Notes: generated by a model from the sequence alone, not told the origin. 48,039 nt of DNA from Microcaldota archaeon (GCA_028866835.1 JAGWHJ010000009.1:1-48039); one strand, 5' to 3'; counted from the stretch's first letter, positions 1-9,472 are shown. Numbers and translations are program-made.

Positions 1-22
1 AAAAATTGAGCTTTCACAGAGC

Positions 23-406
23 CTAACGGGCAGGCTGCATAAGGTTGACTCTGTTCCCTTCTGTATCAAAAAACGAGAGAAACAACCCCAAACCAGGCAT
101 ATCCATTATATCCCCAGAGATTCTTCCCCCTGCCTTGACTATCCTGTCCCTATATGCTTTAATGTCATTGACCTGTATGGTTACGGTAGTCGTCTGTGAT
201 ACGTCCCCGGTCTTCTGGTAGAAGCCACCGTTTATCGTGCCAGGCTTCTTCGGCACGCTATTCCCAGATTCTGTCGTATTGGCCGTGACAAAGTCGCCCA
301 TCTCCGGCCCAAGTTGTTTCGTTTCCCATCCGAATACCTGTGAATAAAAAGATATCATACGCTTTCGATCTTCGGCAGGCATCTCGAAGTGTACTACCGG
401 GTCCAT
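23..406 (-). CDS. VOC (glyoxalase/bleomycin-resistance fold) family protein
   Basis: 127 aa ORF; N-terminal VVHFEMPAEDRKRMISFYSQVFGWE and C-terminal FFDTEGNRVNLMQP are typical of VOC proteins. Confidence 0.8.
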   Translation of the reverse strand: MDPVVHFEMPAEDRKRMISFYSQVFGWETKQLGPEMGDFVTANTTESGNSVPKKPGTINGGFYQKTGDVSQTTTVTIQVNDIKAYRDRIVKAGGRISGDIMDMPGLGLFLSFFDTEGNRVNLMQPAR

Positions 407-548
407 TTCATCACTGTTATCTCTCAGCCAAACTTAATAAATCTAAGATAATTTCCTTTTACCACAACAAGCGCCATAGAAGAAACTCTGTCTTTATGTG
501 GCATTCGTCAAAATCCGCATTACAGATTTTGATTAACCTGTCAAAGCA

Positions 549-1820
549 CTAGCTCTCAGTGTACGGCCTATAGAGCACAACCCGCGCTGCAGATACTTCT
601 GTCACTCTGCCCATTTCAATTGTAAGGTAGGCGTCAAGAACCACTTGATTGGCAAAACCATGGGCAAGTTCCACCCTATTACCAAAGTCCACTGCATACG
701 ATCCCTTCGAGCCCCTGAACTCCAGCGCAGCTTCGTTGTACGGGCTTAGGCGTATCTTCGCGCCCGAAGGCAGTGTCATGTGAACTGCATCTATTGTATC
801 TGCCTTATCCCTTGATGTTTGCGGCACTATCTTTCCAATCGCCCAGTCCTCCTGCCTAAACCTGCCCATGTGTCCGGCCGGTATTCTTGCCGTCAGCAAG
901 CCGCCTTCGTGCTCCTTCTTGTAGGTCCCGAATTCCTCAGCATCCTTTCCAACGATTCTGGCAACCTCTGCAAGCTCGCTAGCCTTGAAGAATATGTCGA
1001 CGTGTGACGGTATCTCGGATATTGCAAAGGCCTCCCTTTCCCTGGCCAGTTCAAGGTACTCCGCGCGCACCTTCCGTGCGGAGCTCACAAGAGTGCCAAA
1101 CTGCTTTGGTGTTATCGCCTGCCTGCTGTCGGTAACCGACATCTGCGGATCTAGATGCACCTCCACTATTATTCCATCGACGCCCATTGCCACAGCGCCT
1201 AACGTAACGCTGTAAACCAGCTCCCTCCTCCCTGTTATGTGGCTCGGGTCAAAGATTATCGGATACCTTCCCATGCCGACAAGGTGCGCCAGCGCGGCCA
1301 TGTCCTGGCCGTTTCTTGCTATGTCTGTCTCGTTGTTCTTCCCTCTTACGCACAGCATAAGCCCTTCCTGATTGACCCTTGTTGCGGAACCGAGCCACTC
1401 AGCAATTGTGGTATTCATGCCGTTCTTCAAAAGCACCGCGACCCCCGCCTCGCCAAGACCATTAAGAAGCTCCTGGTTCTGTGCGTTCCTTGCGCCTACC
1501 TGAAATACTGCGATGTTATGGGCAAGGAAAATATCTATGGTCTCCTTCAGGGCCATGTGGGTCTCCTCAGGCCCGAGTATTTCCGTGACCACCTTAAGCC
1601 CAAATGCCTCCCCTGCCCTCTGCAGCAATTTCAACCCCATCCTCTTATGGCCTTCCCAGTCGCCGCCCTTTGTCCTGGGCTTCCATGCACCTCCCCTCAG
1701 GAATTCCCCTCCGGCTTCTGCAACAGCTTCTGCCACGGCCATTATCTGCCTCTCGCTTTCAACAGAGCAAGGGCCGCCCATCAGTACAAGCCCTTTGCCC
1801 TTGGGTCTTACAGTTGGCAT
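549..1820 (-). CDS. aroF: 3-deoxy-7-phosphoheptulonate (DAHP) synthase, KDOPS-like type, with ~150 aa C-terminal extension
   Basis: GGPCSVESERQIM, RGGAWKPRT, EILGPEE, QVGARNAQNQELL, FDPSHITGRR, GVDGIIVEVHLDP motifs; extension beyond about residue 270. Confidence 0.88.
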   Translation of the reverse strand: MPTVRPKGKGLVLMGGPCSVESERQIMAVAEAVAEAGGEFLRGGAWKPRTKGGDWEGHKRMGLKLLQRAGEAFGLKVVTEILGPEETHMALKETIDIFLAHNIAVFQVGARNAQNQELLNGLGEAGVAVLLKNGMNTTIAEWLGSATRVNQEGLMLCVRGKNNETDIARNGQDMAALAHLVGMGRYPIIFDPSHITGRRELVYSVTLGAVAMGVDGIIVEVHLDPQMSVTDSRQAITPKQFGTLVSSARKVRAEYLELAREREAFAISEIPSHVDIFFKASELAEVARIVGKDAEEFGTYKKEHEGGLLTARIPAGHMGRFRQEDWAIGKIVPQTSRDKADTIDAVHMTLPSGAKIRLSPYNEAALEFRGSKGSYAVDFGNRVELAHGFANQVVLDAYLTIEMGRVTEVSAARVVLYRPYTES

Positions 1821-1932
1821 TATCTCACTATGTAACCTTAGTCGATGGATAAGTCATCATATAAATATTTTTCCTAAGATGCCCACGTACCATCTTATAT
1901 ACTTTCAGACCCCTGCTTTGTTGAGGGTAAAC

Positions 1933-2316
1933 ATGTCTCTGGAAAAAGCACCTATAACAGTGACTTTGCCTGCCGTTAACATCGCAAGGGCGAAGAACTT
2001 CTACAGCAGGAAGCTCGGCCTAAGGTCTGTTAAAAGCAAGGAGCCAAATTCGGCCACTTTCAAGACCAGCAATGGCACGAGCATATTCCTCTACAAGAGG
2101 AGTGCGACGAGGGCGGATCATACTGTAGCGTCTTTCTACGTGAAGAACATACTCTCCGAGGTGAACAAGCTCAAGGCCAATGGCGTAAAGTTCGAGAGCT
2201 ACAGGATGCCAAACTTGAAGACCGATAAGAACAACATAGCCACAGGGGGGCCTATCAAGGCGGCATGGTTCAAGGACACCGAAGGCAACATCCTCGGCCT
2301 TGTCAACAAGCGTTAG
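1933..2316 (+). CDS. VOC family protein
   Basis: Start taken as ATG 1933 (MSLEKAPITVTLPAVNIARAKNFYSRKLGLRSV...FKDTEGNILGLVNKR) inside the longer listed ORF 1513-2316. Confidence 0.8.
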   Translation: MSLEKAPITVTLPAVNIARAKNFYSRKLGLRSVKSKEPNSATFKTSNGTSIFLYKRSATRADHTVASFYVKNILSEVNKLKANGVKFESYRMPNLKTDKNNIATGGPIKAAWFKDTEGNILGLVNKR

Positions 2317-2591
2317 ATCAGATACAGGATAAATAGTAAGACAAGAAGGGCAATGAATATCAGCAGCCCCCAAGCCACCAAGCGATTCAGTGCTATGGCC
2401 CATTTTGGCCTGTTTCTACCCCAAACTCCTGCCCTTCCTGCGTTGAATCTGGTCGCAAAGTTCAGATTGTTCTCGGCAACTTGCTCTGCTATAGACACTT
2501 CAGGCAGTTTCTGGAAGTTCTCGTCCTTGCTGTCTTTCTCGACAAGCCTGTCATAGTCCCTAAGCTTATCCACTTCGCTTTCTGATGCCAT
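2313..2591 (-). CDS. small protein with a single C-terminal transmembrane segment (tail-anchored topology)
   Basis: 92 aa; charged N-terminus then hydrophobic LVAWGLLIFIALLVLLFILYLI at the very C-terminus. Confidence 0.6.
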   Translation of the reverse strand: MASESEVDKLRDYDRLVEKDSKDENFQKLPEVSIAEQVAENNLNFATRFNAGRAGVWGRNRPKWAIALNRLVAWGLLIFIALLVLLFILYLI

Positions 2592-2626
2592 AAAATCAAT
2601 GCCTTACCGCAAAAATAAATATTACT

Positions 2627-3058
2627 TTGCTCATATATGGATGTTTGGGTCTTGCCATAGCCGATAACATAGATAAACTCGCATGGATCTATCTGAAGGA
2701 CAAGAAGATCCTGTGTACGCGGACAAAGGGAAAGGATGTATTCTACATGCCCGGAGGGAAACGCGAAGCTGGCGAGACAGACGCCCAGGCGCTTACAAGG
2801 GAGATCAAGGAGGAACTGAGCGTCGAGCTGATACCAAACACGCTCAAACTCGTCGGGAAATTCAAAGCCCAGGCGCACGGCAAGCCTGCAGGAGTAATGG
2901 TCCACATGGCCTGCTACACCGGAGAGTTCATCGGCGAACTGAAGCCAGCATCAGAGATCGAGGACGCATGCTGGCTATCCTACTCCGACAGGCCAAAGAT
3001 AGCCCTGACCGGCCAGCTAATCTTCGATTATCTCAAGGAGCAAGGCCTCCTAGCTTGA
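2627..3058 (+). CDS. NUDIX hydrolase
   Basis: Nudix box GGKREAGETDAQALTREIKEELSVEL; start codon uncertain. Confidence 0.85.
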   Translation: MLIYGCLGLAIADNIDKLAWIYLKDKKILCTRTKGKDVFYMPGGKREAGETDAQALTREIKEELSVELIPNTLKLVGKFKAQAHGKPAGVMVHMACYTGEFIGELKPASEIEDACWLSYSDRPKIALTGQLIFDYLKEQGLLA

Positions 3059-3104
3059 GCCAAACCTTATATAATCTCAAGTAGAGTTCTGATACTGATA
3101 ATTT

Positions 3105-4226
3105 ATGCCGCAGGGTTCGGTGACTCCTTACGACGTTGAAGGCACTGTGGACTACGAAGCCACGATGCACAAGTTCGGTATCGAACCGATAAGCGAGGAG
3201 GCAAGGAAGCGCATAATCGACCATGCAGGAAGCCTGCACCCTCTCATCAGCCGCAACATCTATTTCGGGCAGCGCGACCTCAAATGGCTTCTTGATGAAT
3301 ACGACAAGGGCAACGAATTCTACATATATACTGGAATAGCGCCTTCCGGCTCGATGACCATAGCCCATCTAATCCCATTCATGATGGCAAAGTGGCTGCA
3401 GGAGAAGTATGACGTCGATGTGCTGATACAGATTCCCGACGAGGAGAAATACCTGATAAAGAAGGACCCAAAATTGACCCTTGAGAAAACGCACGAGCTT
3501 GCATACGACGACGCGCTCAACATAATGGCCCTAGGCTTCAACCAGAAGAAGACAAGGATCTTCCTAGATACCGAGTACGCCGGCACGCTGTACAGGCAGG
3601 CAGTGCGCGTGTCAAAGTACATCACCTTCTCGATAATAAAGGACGCGTTCGGTTTCTCCAACGAGGCCAACATCGGATCGATATTCTACACGAGCATGCA
3701 GGCGGTGCCAGCATTCCTAAAGTCCGTAGAAGCAAAGAAGAATGTCCCCTGCCTGATACCGCTAGGCCTCGACCAGGACGTGCACTTCCGCGTCGCAAGG
3801 AACGCTATAGAGAAGCTTGGATACTACAAGCCGGCGATAATACACTCCAAGTTCATGCCCTCGCTGAAGGGCGGTGCGAAGATGTCGTCAAGTGATCCTG
3901 ACAACACAATATATCTGGCGGACGATGAGGCGACAGTAAGTAAGAAGGTAAACAAGGCGATAACCGGGCAGCAATCGACAATAGAGCTGCAGAAGAAATA
4001 CGGCGGCGATCCAGAAAAATGCTCCGTCTGCCAGTACTACAAATTCATATTCGAGCCTGACGACAACAAGCTCATGAAGATATTCGAGGGGGAGAGAAAG
4101 GGAACGCTTCTAGCAGGCGAGCACAAGGCAGACCTTGCCAAGAAGATAAACGAATTCCTTGCCTCGCACAGGGCAAAGAAGGAGCACCTCCGCAGCAAGG
4201 TAGACGACTTCATGCTAAAGGACTGA
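3105..4226 (+). CDS. trpS: tryptophanyl-tRNA synthetase, archaeal/eukaryotic type
   Basis: GIAPSGSMTIAHLIPF (HIGH-like), GLDQDVHFRVARN, KMSSSDPDNTIYLADDE. Confidence 0.93.
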   Translation: MPQGSVTPYDVEGTVDYEATMHKFGIEPISEEARKRIIDHAGSLHPLISRNIYFGQRDLKWLLDEYDKGNEFYIYTGIAPSGSMTIAHLIPFMMAKWLQEKYDVDVLIQIPDEEKYLIKKDPKLTLEKTHELAYDDALNIMALGFNQKKTRIFLDTEYAGTLYRQAVRVSKYITFSIIKDAFGFSNEANIGSIFYTSMQAVPAFLKSVEAKKNVPCLIPLGLDQDVHFRVARNAIEKLGYYKPAIIHSKFMPSLKGGAKMSSSDPDNTIYLADDEATVSKKVNKAITGQQSTIELQKKYGGDPEKCSVCQYYKFIFEPDDNKLMKIFEGERKGTLLAGEHKADLAKKINEFLASHRAKKEHLRSKVDDFMLKD

Positions 4227-4232
4227 TTTTCC

Positions 4233-5198
4233 ATGCGCATCATAGGCATTGAGAGCAGCGCCCACACGCTAGGCATCGGCATCGTCAGCTCCGGGAAGGT
4301 ACTTGCGAACAAGAAACTCATGTATGACGTGGGCACCACGGGAATGATACCCAACAAGGTTGCCGAGTTCCACATAGGAAACATCAGCACCGTGATAAAA
4401 GCTGCAGTGGAGGGCGCAGGAATACGTATAACCGACATAGATGGCGTCGGGTACACGCGAGGCCCTGGCCTTGGCCCATGCCTAAGCGTGGGGCAGCTTG
4501 CCGCGAAGACGATTGCCGCAACCATTGGCGTGCCAATAGCCCCAGTGAACCACGGAATAGGCCACATAGAGATTGCAAAGGCATTCTCTCACACGAAAGA
4601 CCCTCTTGTAATATACGTTAGCGGAGGCAACTCACAGATACTCAAGCGCCATGGTAGGCGCTATCGAGTGCTCGGAGAGACATTCGACATAGGCATAGGC
4701 AACATGTTCGATTCCTTCGCAAGGAAACTGAAGCTCAGCCCGGCATGGGGCTCCACAGTGGAGAAGAAGGCGAAGGGCGGCAGGTACATGGCGATGCCAT
4801 TCACTGTGAAGGGCATGGATTTCTCTTTTACGGGGCTTCAGACCCACGCGGCAAAGCTCGCGGGCAAGGCAAGCGAAAATGATGTCTGCTTCTCGCTGAG
4901 GGAGACGGCATTCGCAATGGTCTGCGAGGCGGCTGAGAGGGCAATCCTGCTTACGAACAGCAGGGAGCTGATAGTGTGCGGCGGAGTTGCACAGAGCGCA
5001 CGGTTGCAGGAAATGCTGCACGATGTTGCAAGGGAGCACAGAGTTAGATTTGGATTTGCCCCAAACGAATACAACGCAGACAACGGCGCAATGATAGCCT
5101 ACGTTGCGGAGAGGATGCTGCAGAACGGCGCAGACACTCCTCTCAACGAATGCGACATAGAGCAGCGGTACCGGCTCGAGAATGTCGTAGTATATTGA
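4233..5198 (+). CDS. kae1: tRNA N6-adenosine threonylcarbamoyltransferase Kae1 (KEOPS subunit)
   Basis: IGIESSAHTLGIGIV, VNHGIGHIEIAK (HxxxH metal site), YVSGGNSQIL, GGVAQSARLQ, YNADNGAMIAY. Confidence 0.95.
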   Translation: MRIIGIESSAHTLGIGIVSSGKVLANKKLMYDVGTTGMIPNKVAEFHIGNISTVIKAAVEGAGIRITDIDGVGYTRGPGLGPCLSVGQLAAKTIAATIGVPIAPVNHGIGHIEIAKAFSHTKDPLVIYVSGGNSQILKRHGRRYRVLGETFDIGIGNMFDSFARKLKLSPAWGSTVEKKAKGGRYMAMPFTVKGMDFSFTGLQTHAAKLAGKASENDVCFSLRETAFAMVCEAAERAILLTNSRELIVCGGVAQSARLQEMLHDVAREHRVRFGFAPNEYNADNGAMIAYVAERMLQNGADTPLNECDIEQRYRLENVVVY

Positions 5199-5794
5199 TG
5201 ATCAACATGAAACCCATCCATAAAGGGGCAGAAGCGGACATCTTTCTCGAAAAGGCATTTGGCAGAACCCTCGCGGTGAAGGCGCGCAACCCCAAAAGGT
5301 ATCGCGTCGAATCGCTTGACAGGTCATTAAGGAAGACACGGACAAAGCGCGAGGCAAAGGCAATGTACCTTGCTAGCAGGGCCGGCATAAACGTCCCGGC
5401 CCTATATGCAATTGGCAGGTTCAGCATGTGCATGGAATGGATAGAAGGCAAGCTGATGAAGGACTCAAGGCAAAAGCAAAGTGTCTATGTCGACCTTGGC
5501 GAACAGCTTGGGCTGCTTCACAAGGCAGGGATAGCGCATGGGGATTTCACCACTGCCAATGTCCTGATAAAAGAAGGCAAGCCGTACCTGATCGATTTCG
5601 GCCTCTCCGAAATAACGACCAGCATCGAGGAGAAAGCGATCGATCTTATTCTCATGAAACGCTCGATATCCAAAAGAGACTTCTCTGCAATGACCGGCTC
5701 CTACGTCAAGGCCTATCCTGATGCTCGCAAGGTGCTGGATAGGCTCAGCGAGATAGAGGAGCGCGGCAGGTACAAGACAAGAACGCTCGGATGA
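5198..5794 (+). CDS. bud32: Bud32 (PRPK-type) kinase/ATPase, KEOPS subunit
   Basis: KPIHKGAEADIF, YRVESLDRSLRKTRTKREAKAMYLA, GIAHGDFTTANVLIKEGKPYLIDFGLSE; ATG 5198 overlaps kae1 stop (TGATG). Confidence 0.92.
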   Translation: MINMKPIHKGAEADIFLEKAFGRTLAVKARNPKRYRVESLDRSLRKTRTKREAKAMYLASRAGINVPALYAIGRFSMCMEWIEGKLMKDSRQKQSVYVDLGEQLGLLHKAGIAHGDFTTANVLIKEGKPYLIDFGLSEITTSIEEKAIDLILMKRSISKRDFSAMTGSYVKAYPDARKVLDRLSEIEERGRYKTRTLG

Positions 5795-7033
5795 TCAAAG
5801 CTCCCAGGATTCAAGGTAGCTCTTCTGCGCCTTCGTAAGCCTGTCTATGCTTACGCCCATCGTGTCAAGCTTTGTCCTTGCGATGTCTTCGTCTATGCTG
5901 TCCGGTATCTTGTAGACATGCTTCTTGAGAGTGCCTTTCTTATCGTTAAGATAAAGCGCCGACAGCGCCTGGTTGCAGAAGCTCAGGTCCATGACCTCGC
6001 TGGGGTGCCCCTCAGCGGCACCGAGGTTCACTATCCTGCCCTCCGCGAGAAGGAATATCTTCCTGCCGTTGGGCAGCGTGTACTCGTCCATGTGCTCCCT
6101 TATGCGGCGCACTTTCTTCGCGATCTTCTTAAGCCCGTGAACATCTATCTCAACGTCAAAATGGCCGGTGTTCGACACTATGGTCCCATCCTTCATCTTC
6201 AGCATGTGCTTCGTTGTTATTATGTCCCTGTCGCCAGTTGCGGTGACGAAGATGTCACCGAATTTTGCAGCGTCCTCCATCTTCATGACCTCAAAGCCGT
6301 CCATCCTTGCCTCGAGCGCCCTGAACGGGTTGACCTCCGTGACGATGACTCTGGCGCCAAGGCCGTGCAGCCTCATCACAACGCCTCTTCCGACCCAGCC
6401 GTATCCAGCTACCACCGCGGTCTTGCCTGGTATGAAAATGTTCGTTGCGCGTATTATGCCATCCAATGTGCTCTGGCCTGTACCGTACCTGTTGTCGAAC
6501 AGGTATTTCGTGTAAGCGTTGTTTACTGCTATCACGGGGTACATCAGGAGCTTCTTGTTCTCAAGCGCCATGACCCTGAATATGCCAGTCGTCGTCTCCT
6601 CCGTTCCCCCTATGAGCTTGAGGTTAGGGTACCTCTTGTGTATCTCCGCGTGAAGATCGCCGCCGTCATCGATGATTATCTGCGGCTTCGTATCAAGCAC
6701 CCTCTTTATGTTTGCAGCGTACTCCTTAAGGGTCTCGCCCCTCCACGCGAAGATGTTTATGCCTTCGCTGGCAAGCGCCGCTGCTATGTCATCCTGCGTC
6801 GAGAGCGGATTTGCCGCCGCTATAGCAACGTTAGCGCCCCATGCCCTGAGCGTCCTTACAAGCACGCCGGTCTCCTTTGTTATGTGGAGGCACATTGCAA
6901 TCCTTATCCCGGAAAGCTTCTTTGCCTTGCTGTACTTGGCGCGCATCCTCACAAGAGCCGGCATATGCCGCTCCGCCCACTCAAGCTGCTTCCTACCCTG
7001 CTCAGCAAGTTTAATGTCGTTTATCTTGTACAT
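5795..7033 (-). CDS. ahcY: adenosylhomocysteinase
   Basis: [72 protein letters not shown]. Confidence 0.93.
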   Translation of the reverse strand: MYKINDIKLAEQGRKQLEWAERHMPALVRMRAKYSKAKKLSGIRIAMCLHITKETGVLVRTLRAWGANVAIAAANPLSTQDDIAAALASEGINIFAWRGETLKEYAANIKRVLDTKPQIIIDDGGDLHAEIHKRYPNLKLIGGTEETTTGIFRVMALENKKLLMYPVIAVNNAYTKYLFDNRYGTGQSTLDGIIRATNIFIPGKTAVVAGYGWVGRGVVMRLHGLGARVIVTEVNPFRALEARMDGFEVMKMEDAAKFGDIFVTATGDRDIITTKHMLKMKDGTIVSNTGHFDVEIDVHGLKKIAKKVRRIREHMDEYTLPNGRKIFLLAEGRIVNLGAAEGHPSEVMDLSFCNQALSALYLNDKKGTLKKHVYKIPDSIDEDIARTKLDTMGVSIDRLTKAQKSYLESWEL

Positions 7034-7073
7034 GAATCCACCCTGCGGAATCGATGAGGCTTGGGCTTAGCCC

Positions 7074-7148
7074 TTAGAGCTCTCCAACTCTCCTCTTCTG
7101 CGCCCTCTTTATTCTTCTGCGCCTCTTCTTTATCCACTTCCAGCGCAT
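7074..7148 (-). CDS. rpl41e: ribosomal protein eL41 (micro-ORF; possible upstream non-AUG start near 7178)
   Basis: Minus-strand translation [24 protein letters not shown], 24 aa and extremely Arg/Lys-rich with the eL41-like MRxKWxKKRxRRxKR pattern; in-frame upstream extension reads [10 protein letters not shown]. Confidence 0.75.
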   Translation of the reverse strand: MRWKWIKKRRRRIKRAQKRRVGEL

Positions 7149-7205
7149 TCTTCCCTTCTTCTTCCATTTCCTTGGTATGCTGCCCAGATAAACACCAATA
7201 ATGTT

Positions 7206-7211
7206 TTATAA
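7206..7211. promoter_or_regulatory. palindromic TATA element (TTATAA) between the divergent eL41 and 7256 genes
   Basis: ttttataatt between divergent CDSs; about 27 nt from plausible TSSs on both sides. Confidence 0.4.
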
Positions 7212-7255
7212 TTGTGCTATCTATCATTCTAAATGAATTTAAAACTAGTGGTAAA

Positions 7256-7999
7256 GTGGTCAACAAAGCAATCATTGCGTATGTAGCCCTTGCGGCGGTG
7301 CTCGTGGTGCTCGTTTTCGTCTTCCTGAAGCCAAGCTCAGGGTATATTGCAGTATCTTCAACAACGGCACCGATCTCTACGGTCTCAAACATTACTGTTA
7401 ATTCAACTACGATGTCCACATCATCGATACCAGTGTACAACTATAGCGGATGCATACAGTCTGGCGCATTCTCTCCTGTGTCAAACGGAAACTTCGGCAC
7501 GGGGAATCTCATGAGCTGGAACGCCACGCCGAACGGATTCGTTGTCTACAACAAAACTTCGCTAAACGCAAACAGGTCCTACTACGCAGCGCCATGGAAC
7601 GGAACAAACGCCACCTATTTCGCCTCCACGTACAACATCGGAACCGCTGTGAGGAGCGGCAATCTCACGTCCAGCACGTTCCAGATCGTGCAGCCGTATC
7701 TGCGCCTGCAGATAATAAGCCCCCAAGACGCACAGCTGTACGTTGAGATAATCAACAACACTTCTGTCAAGAAGATATTCTACATCAACAGCTATTCGAT
7801 AGCAAACAGTTCTAATGCGGGAAGCTATTTCCAGAACGCTAGCATAGATGTCATACCGATACTGTGCCAGCATGTAAGGCTAAGGTTTGTTGCCGGTGCC
7901 GTAGGCAACATACACAACGTAAGAAACTACATGGCAATCACAAACATCCGCCAGGCGAAGGTACCGCAGCTACCAGGGCTCATATTAAACTGGACTTAA
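7256..7999 (+). CDS. hypothetical secreted/membrane-anchored protein
   Basis: N-terminal TM segment AIIAYVALAAVLVVLVFVFL, Ser/Thr-rich linker, many N-X-S/T sequons; listed ORF begins at GTG 7214 but GTG 7256 fits better given the TATA at 7206. Confidence 0.6.
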   Translation: MVNKAIIAYVALAAVLVVLVFVFLKPSSGYIAVSSTTAPISTVSNITVNSTTMSTSSIPVYNYSGCIQSGAFSPVSNGNFGTGNLMSWNATPNGFVVYNKTSLNANRSYYAAPWNGTNATYFASTYNIGTAVRSGNLTSSTFQIVQPYLRLQIISPQDAQLYVEIINNTSVKKIFYINSYSIANSSNAGSYFQNASIDVIPILCQHVRLRFVAGAVGNIHNVRNYMAITNIRQAKVPQLPGLILNWT

Positions 8000-8018
8000 T
8001 ACAGAACAAAATGGTCTT

Positions 8019-9458
8019 ATGAGCTCCCAACTACGAGTTTACAATACGCTCACCAGGTCTGAGGAGGATTTCCTACCGCTGAAGGACAAGAAGGTAAACA
8101 TGTTCGTGTGCGGACAGACGGTCTACGACGATGCGCATCTGGGCCATGCAAAGAACTACATAAACTTCGATGTGATAGCCAGGTGGCTCAGGCACATGGG
8201 CTATGATCTAACTTACGTACAGAACATAACTGACATAGACGACAAGATAATCGCGAGGGCCCACGAGCGAAATGTTGATCCATTCGTGCTTGCACGCGAA
8301 TACGAGAAGCGGTTCCTGGACGACATGGGTGCGATAGGCGTTACAGCAAGCATCAACGCCTATCCCCGATCGCACGATTACATAGAGGATATGAAGGACC
8401 AGATACAGCTCCTGCTCGAGAAAGGCTATGCCTACGTGCTTGATGGAGACATCTATTTCGATGTCGCGAAATTCCCCGACTACACCAGGCTTTCTGGCAT
8501 GAAGCTCGAGGAGCTGGAGAAGCACAGGATAGAGACTATGCCTGGCAAGCGTCATACCTATGACTTCGCCCTATGGAAAGGCTCGAAGCCCGGCGAGCCT
8601 AGCTGGAAGATAACCGTCAAAGACAAAGGCAACGAGCAGACGCTTGACGGCAGGCCTGGCTGGCACATAGAGGATACGGCCATAGCAAAGCACTTATTCG
8701 GACCGCAATACGATCTACACGGAGGCGCCCTCGAACTGATCTTCCCGCACCATACGAACGAGATAGCACAGGCCGAGGCTGCATTCGGCAGGAAGCCGTT
8801 CGTCAAGTACTGGCTGCACAGCGGCATAATGCGTACAAAGGGGGAGAAGATGAGCAAGAGTCTGCGCAACTTCATAAGCATACGCCAATTCCTCGGCACT
8901 TACGATGCCGAGGTCCTGAGGCTTCTCGTATGCTCCACGCACTACACAAAGGACATAGAGTACACCGAAGAGCTTGCGAAGAATGCGCAGAAGAGGCTCA
9001 GATATCTATATTCGTCGTTCAGCATACTCCTGAACGCTAAGGAAGGCAGCGAGGGCCAGGCAGATGACAAAGCCGCGATGAAGATCAACGAGAAGCTCAC
9101 CGCGGATTTTTCTGCGGCGATGAACGACAACTTCAACACCCCCCTTGCGCTAACCCACCTTTCAAACGCCATAGAAGGCATGCGCAATCTTGTGGAGCAG
9201 AAGGGATCCATCGGCAAGGGAATGAAGGAGCATTCCGCCGGCCACATAACGGAGTTCGCCGCCCTCCTCGGAATACTGCAGGAAAAACGCTTCAAGGTTC
9301 CGCTTAGCACCGAGGCCCTATCGCTGCTCAAGGAACGCGACAAGCTGAGGCAGTCAGGCAAGTACGATGAAGCTGACAAGATCAGGGCCAAATTGAAGAA
9401 GGAGCACGGCATCATCCTGGAGGACAGCCAGTACGGAACGCTCTGGTACAGGGAATAG
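8019..9458 (+). CDS. cysS: cysteinyl-tRNA synthetase
   Basis: FVCGQTVYDDAHLGHAKNYINFD, NITDIDDKII, GWHIEDTAIAK, GGALELIFPHHTNEIAQAEA, KMSKSLRNF. Confidence 0.96.
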   Translation: MSSQLRVYNTLTRSEEDFLPLKDKKVNMFVCGQTVYDDAHLGHAKNYINFDVIARWLRHMGYDLTYVQNITDIDDKIIARAHERNVDPFVLAREYEKRFLDDMGAIGVTASINAYPRSHDYIEDMKDQIQLLLEKGYAYVLDGDIYFDVAKFPDYTRLSGMKLEELEKHRIETMPGKRHTYDFALWKGSKPGEPSWKITVKDKGNEQTLDGRPGWHIEDTAIAKHLFGPQYDLHGGALELIFPHHTNEIAQAEAAFGRKPFVKYWLHSGIMRTKGEKMSKSLRNFISIRQFLGTYDAEVLRLLVCSTHYTKDIEYTEELAKNAQKRLRYLYSSFSILLNAKEGSEGQADDKAAMKINEKLTADFSAAMNDNFNTPLALTHLSNAIEGMRNLVEQKGSIGKGMKEHSAGHITEFAALLGILQEKRFKVPLSTEALSLLKERDKLRQSGKYDEADKIRAKLKKEHGIILEDSQYGTLWYRE

Positions 9459-9472
9459 TAGCAAATTGGTCG

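Noticed and set aside
1239-1835. 198 aa plus-strand ORF antisense to DAHP synthase
   Set aside because: Opposite strand carries conserved DAHP synthase motifs throughout; this ORF has no recognisable family.
23-2316. Two VOC proteins flanking DAHP synthase as a functional module
   Set aside because: Same length and fold family but low apparent sequence similarity and different orientation; proximity alone is not sufficient evidence.
5918-7057. 379 aa plus-strand ORF antisense to adenosylhomocysteinase
   Set aside because: Fully overlaps a clearly recognised ahcY gene on the opposite strand; a by-product of codon composition with no recognisable domain.
7021-7440. 139 aa minus-strand ORF spanning the ahcY/7256 intergenic region
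   Set aside because: Overlaps the eL41 frame, the divergent TATA and the start of the 7256 gene; low-complexity Glu/Lys translation is the shifted frame of the Arg/Lys-rich eL41.
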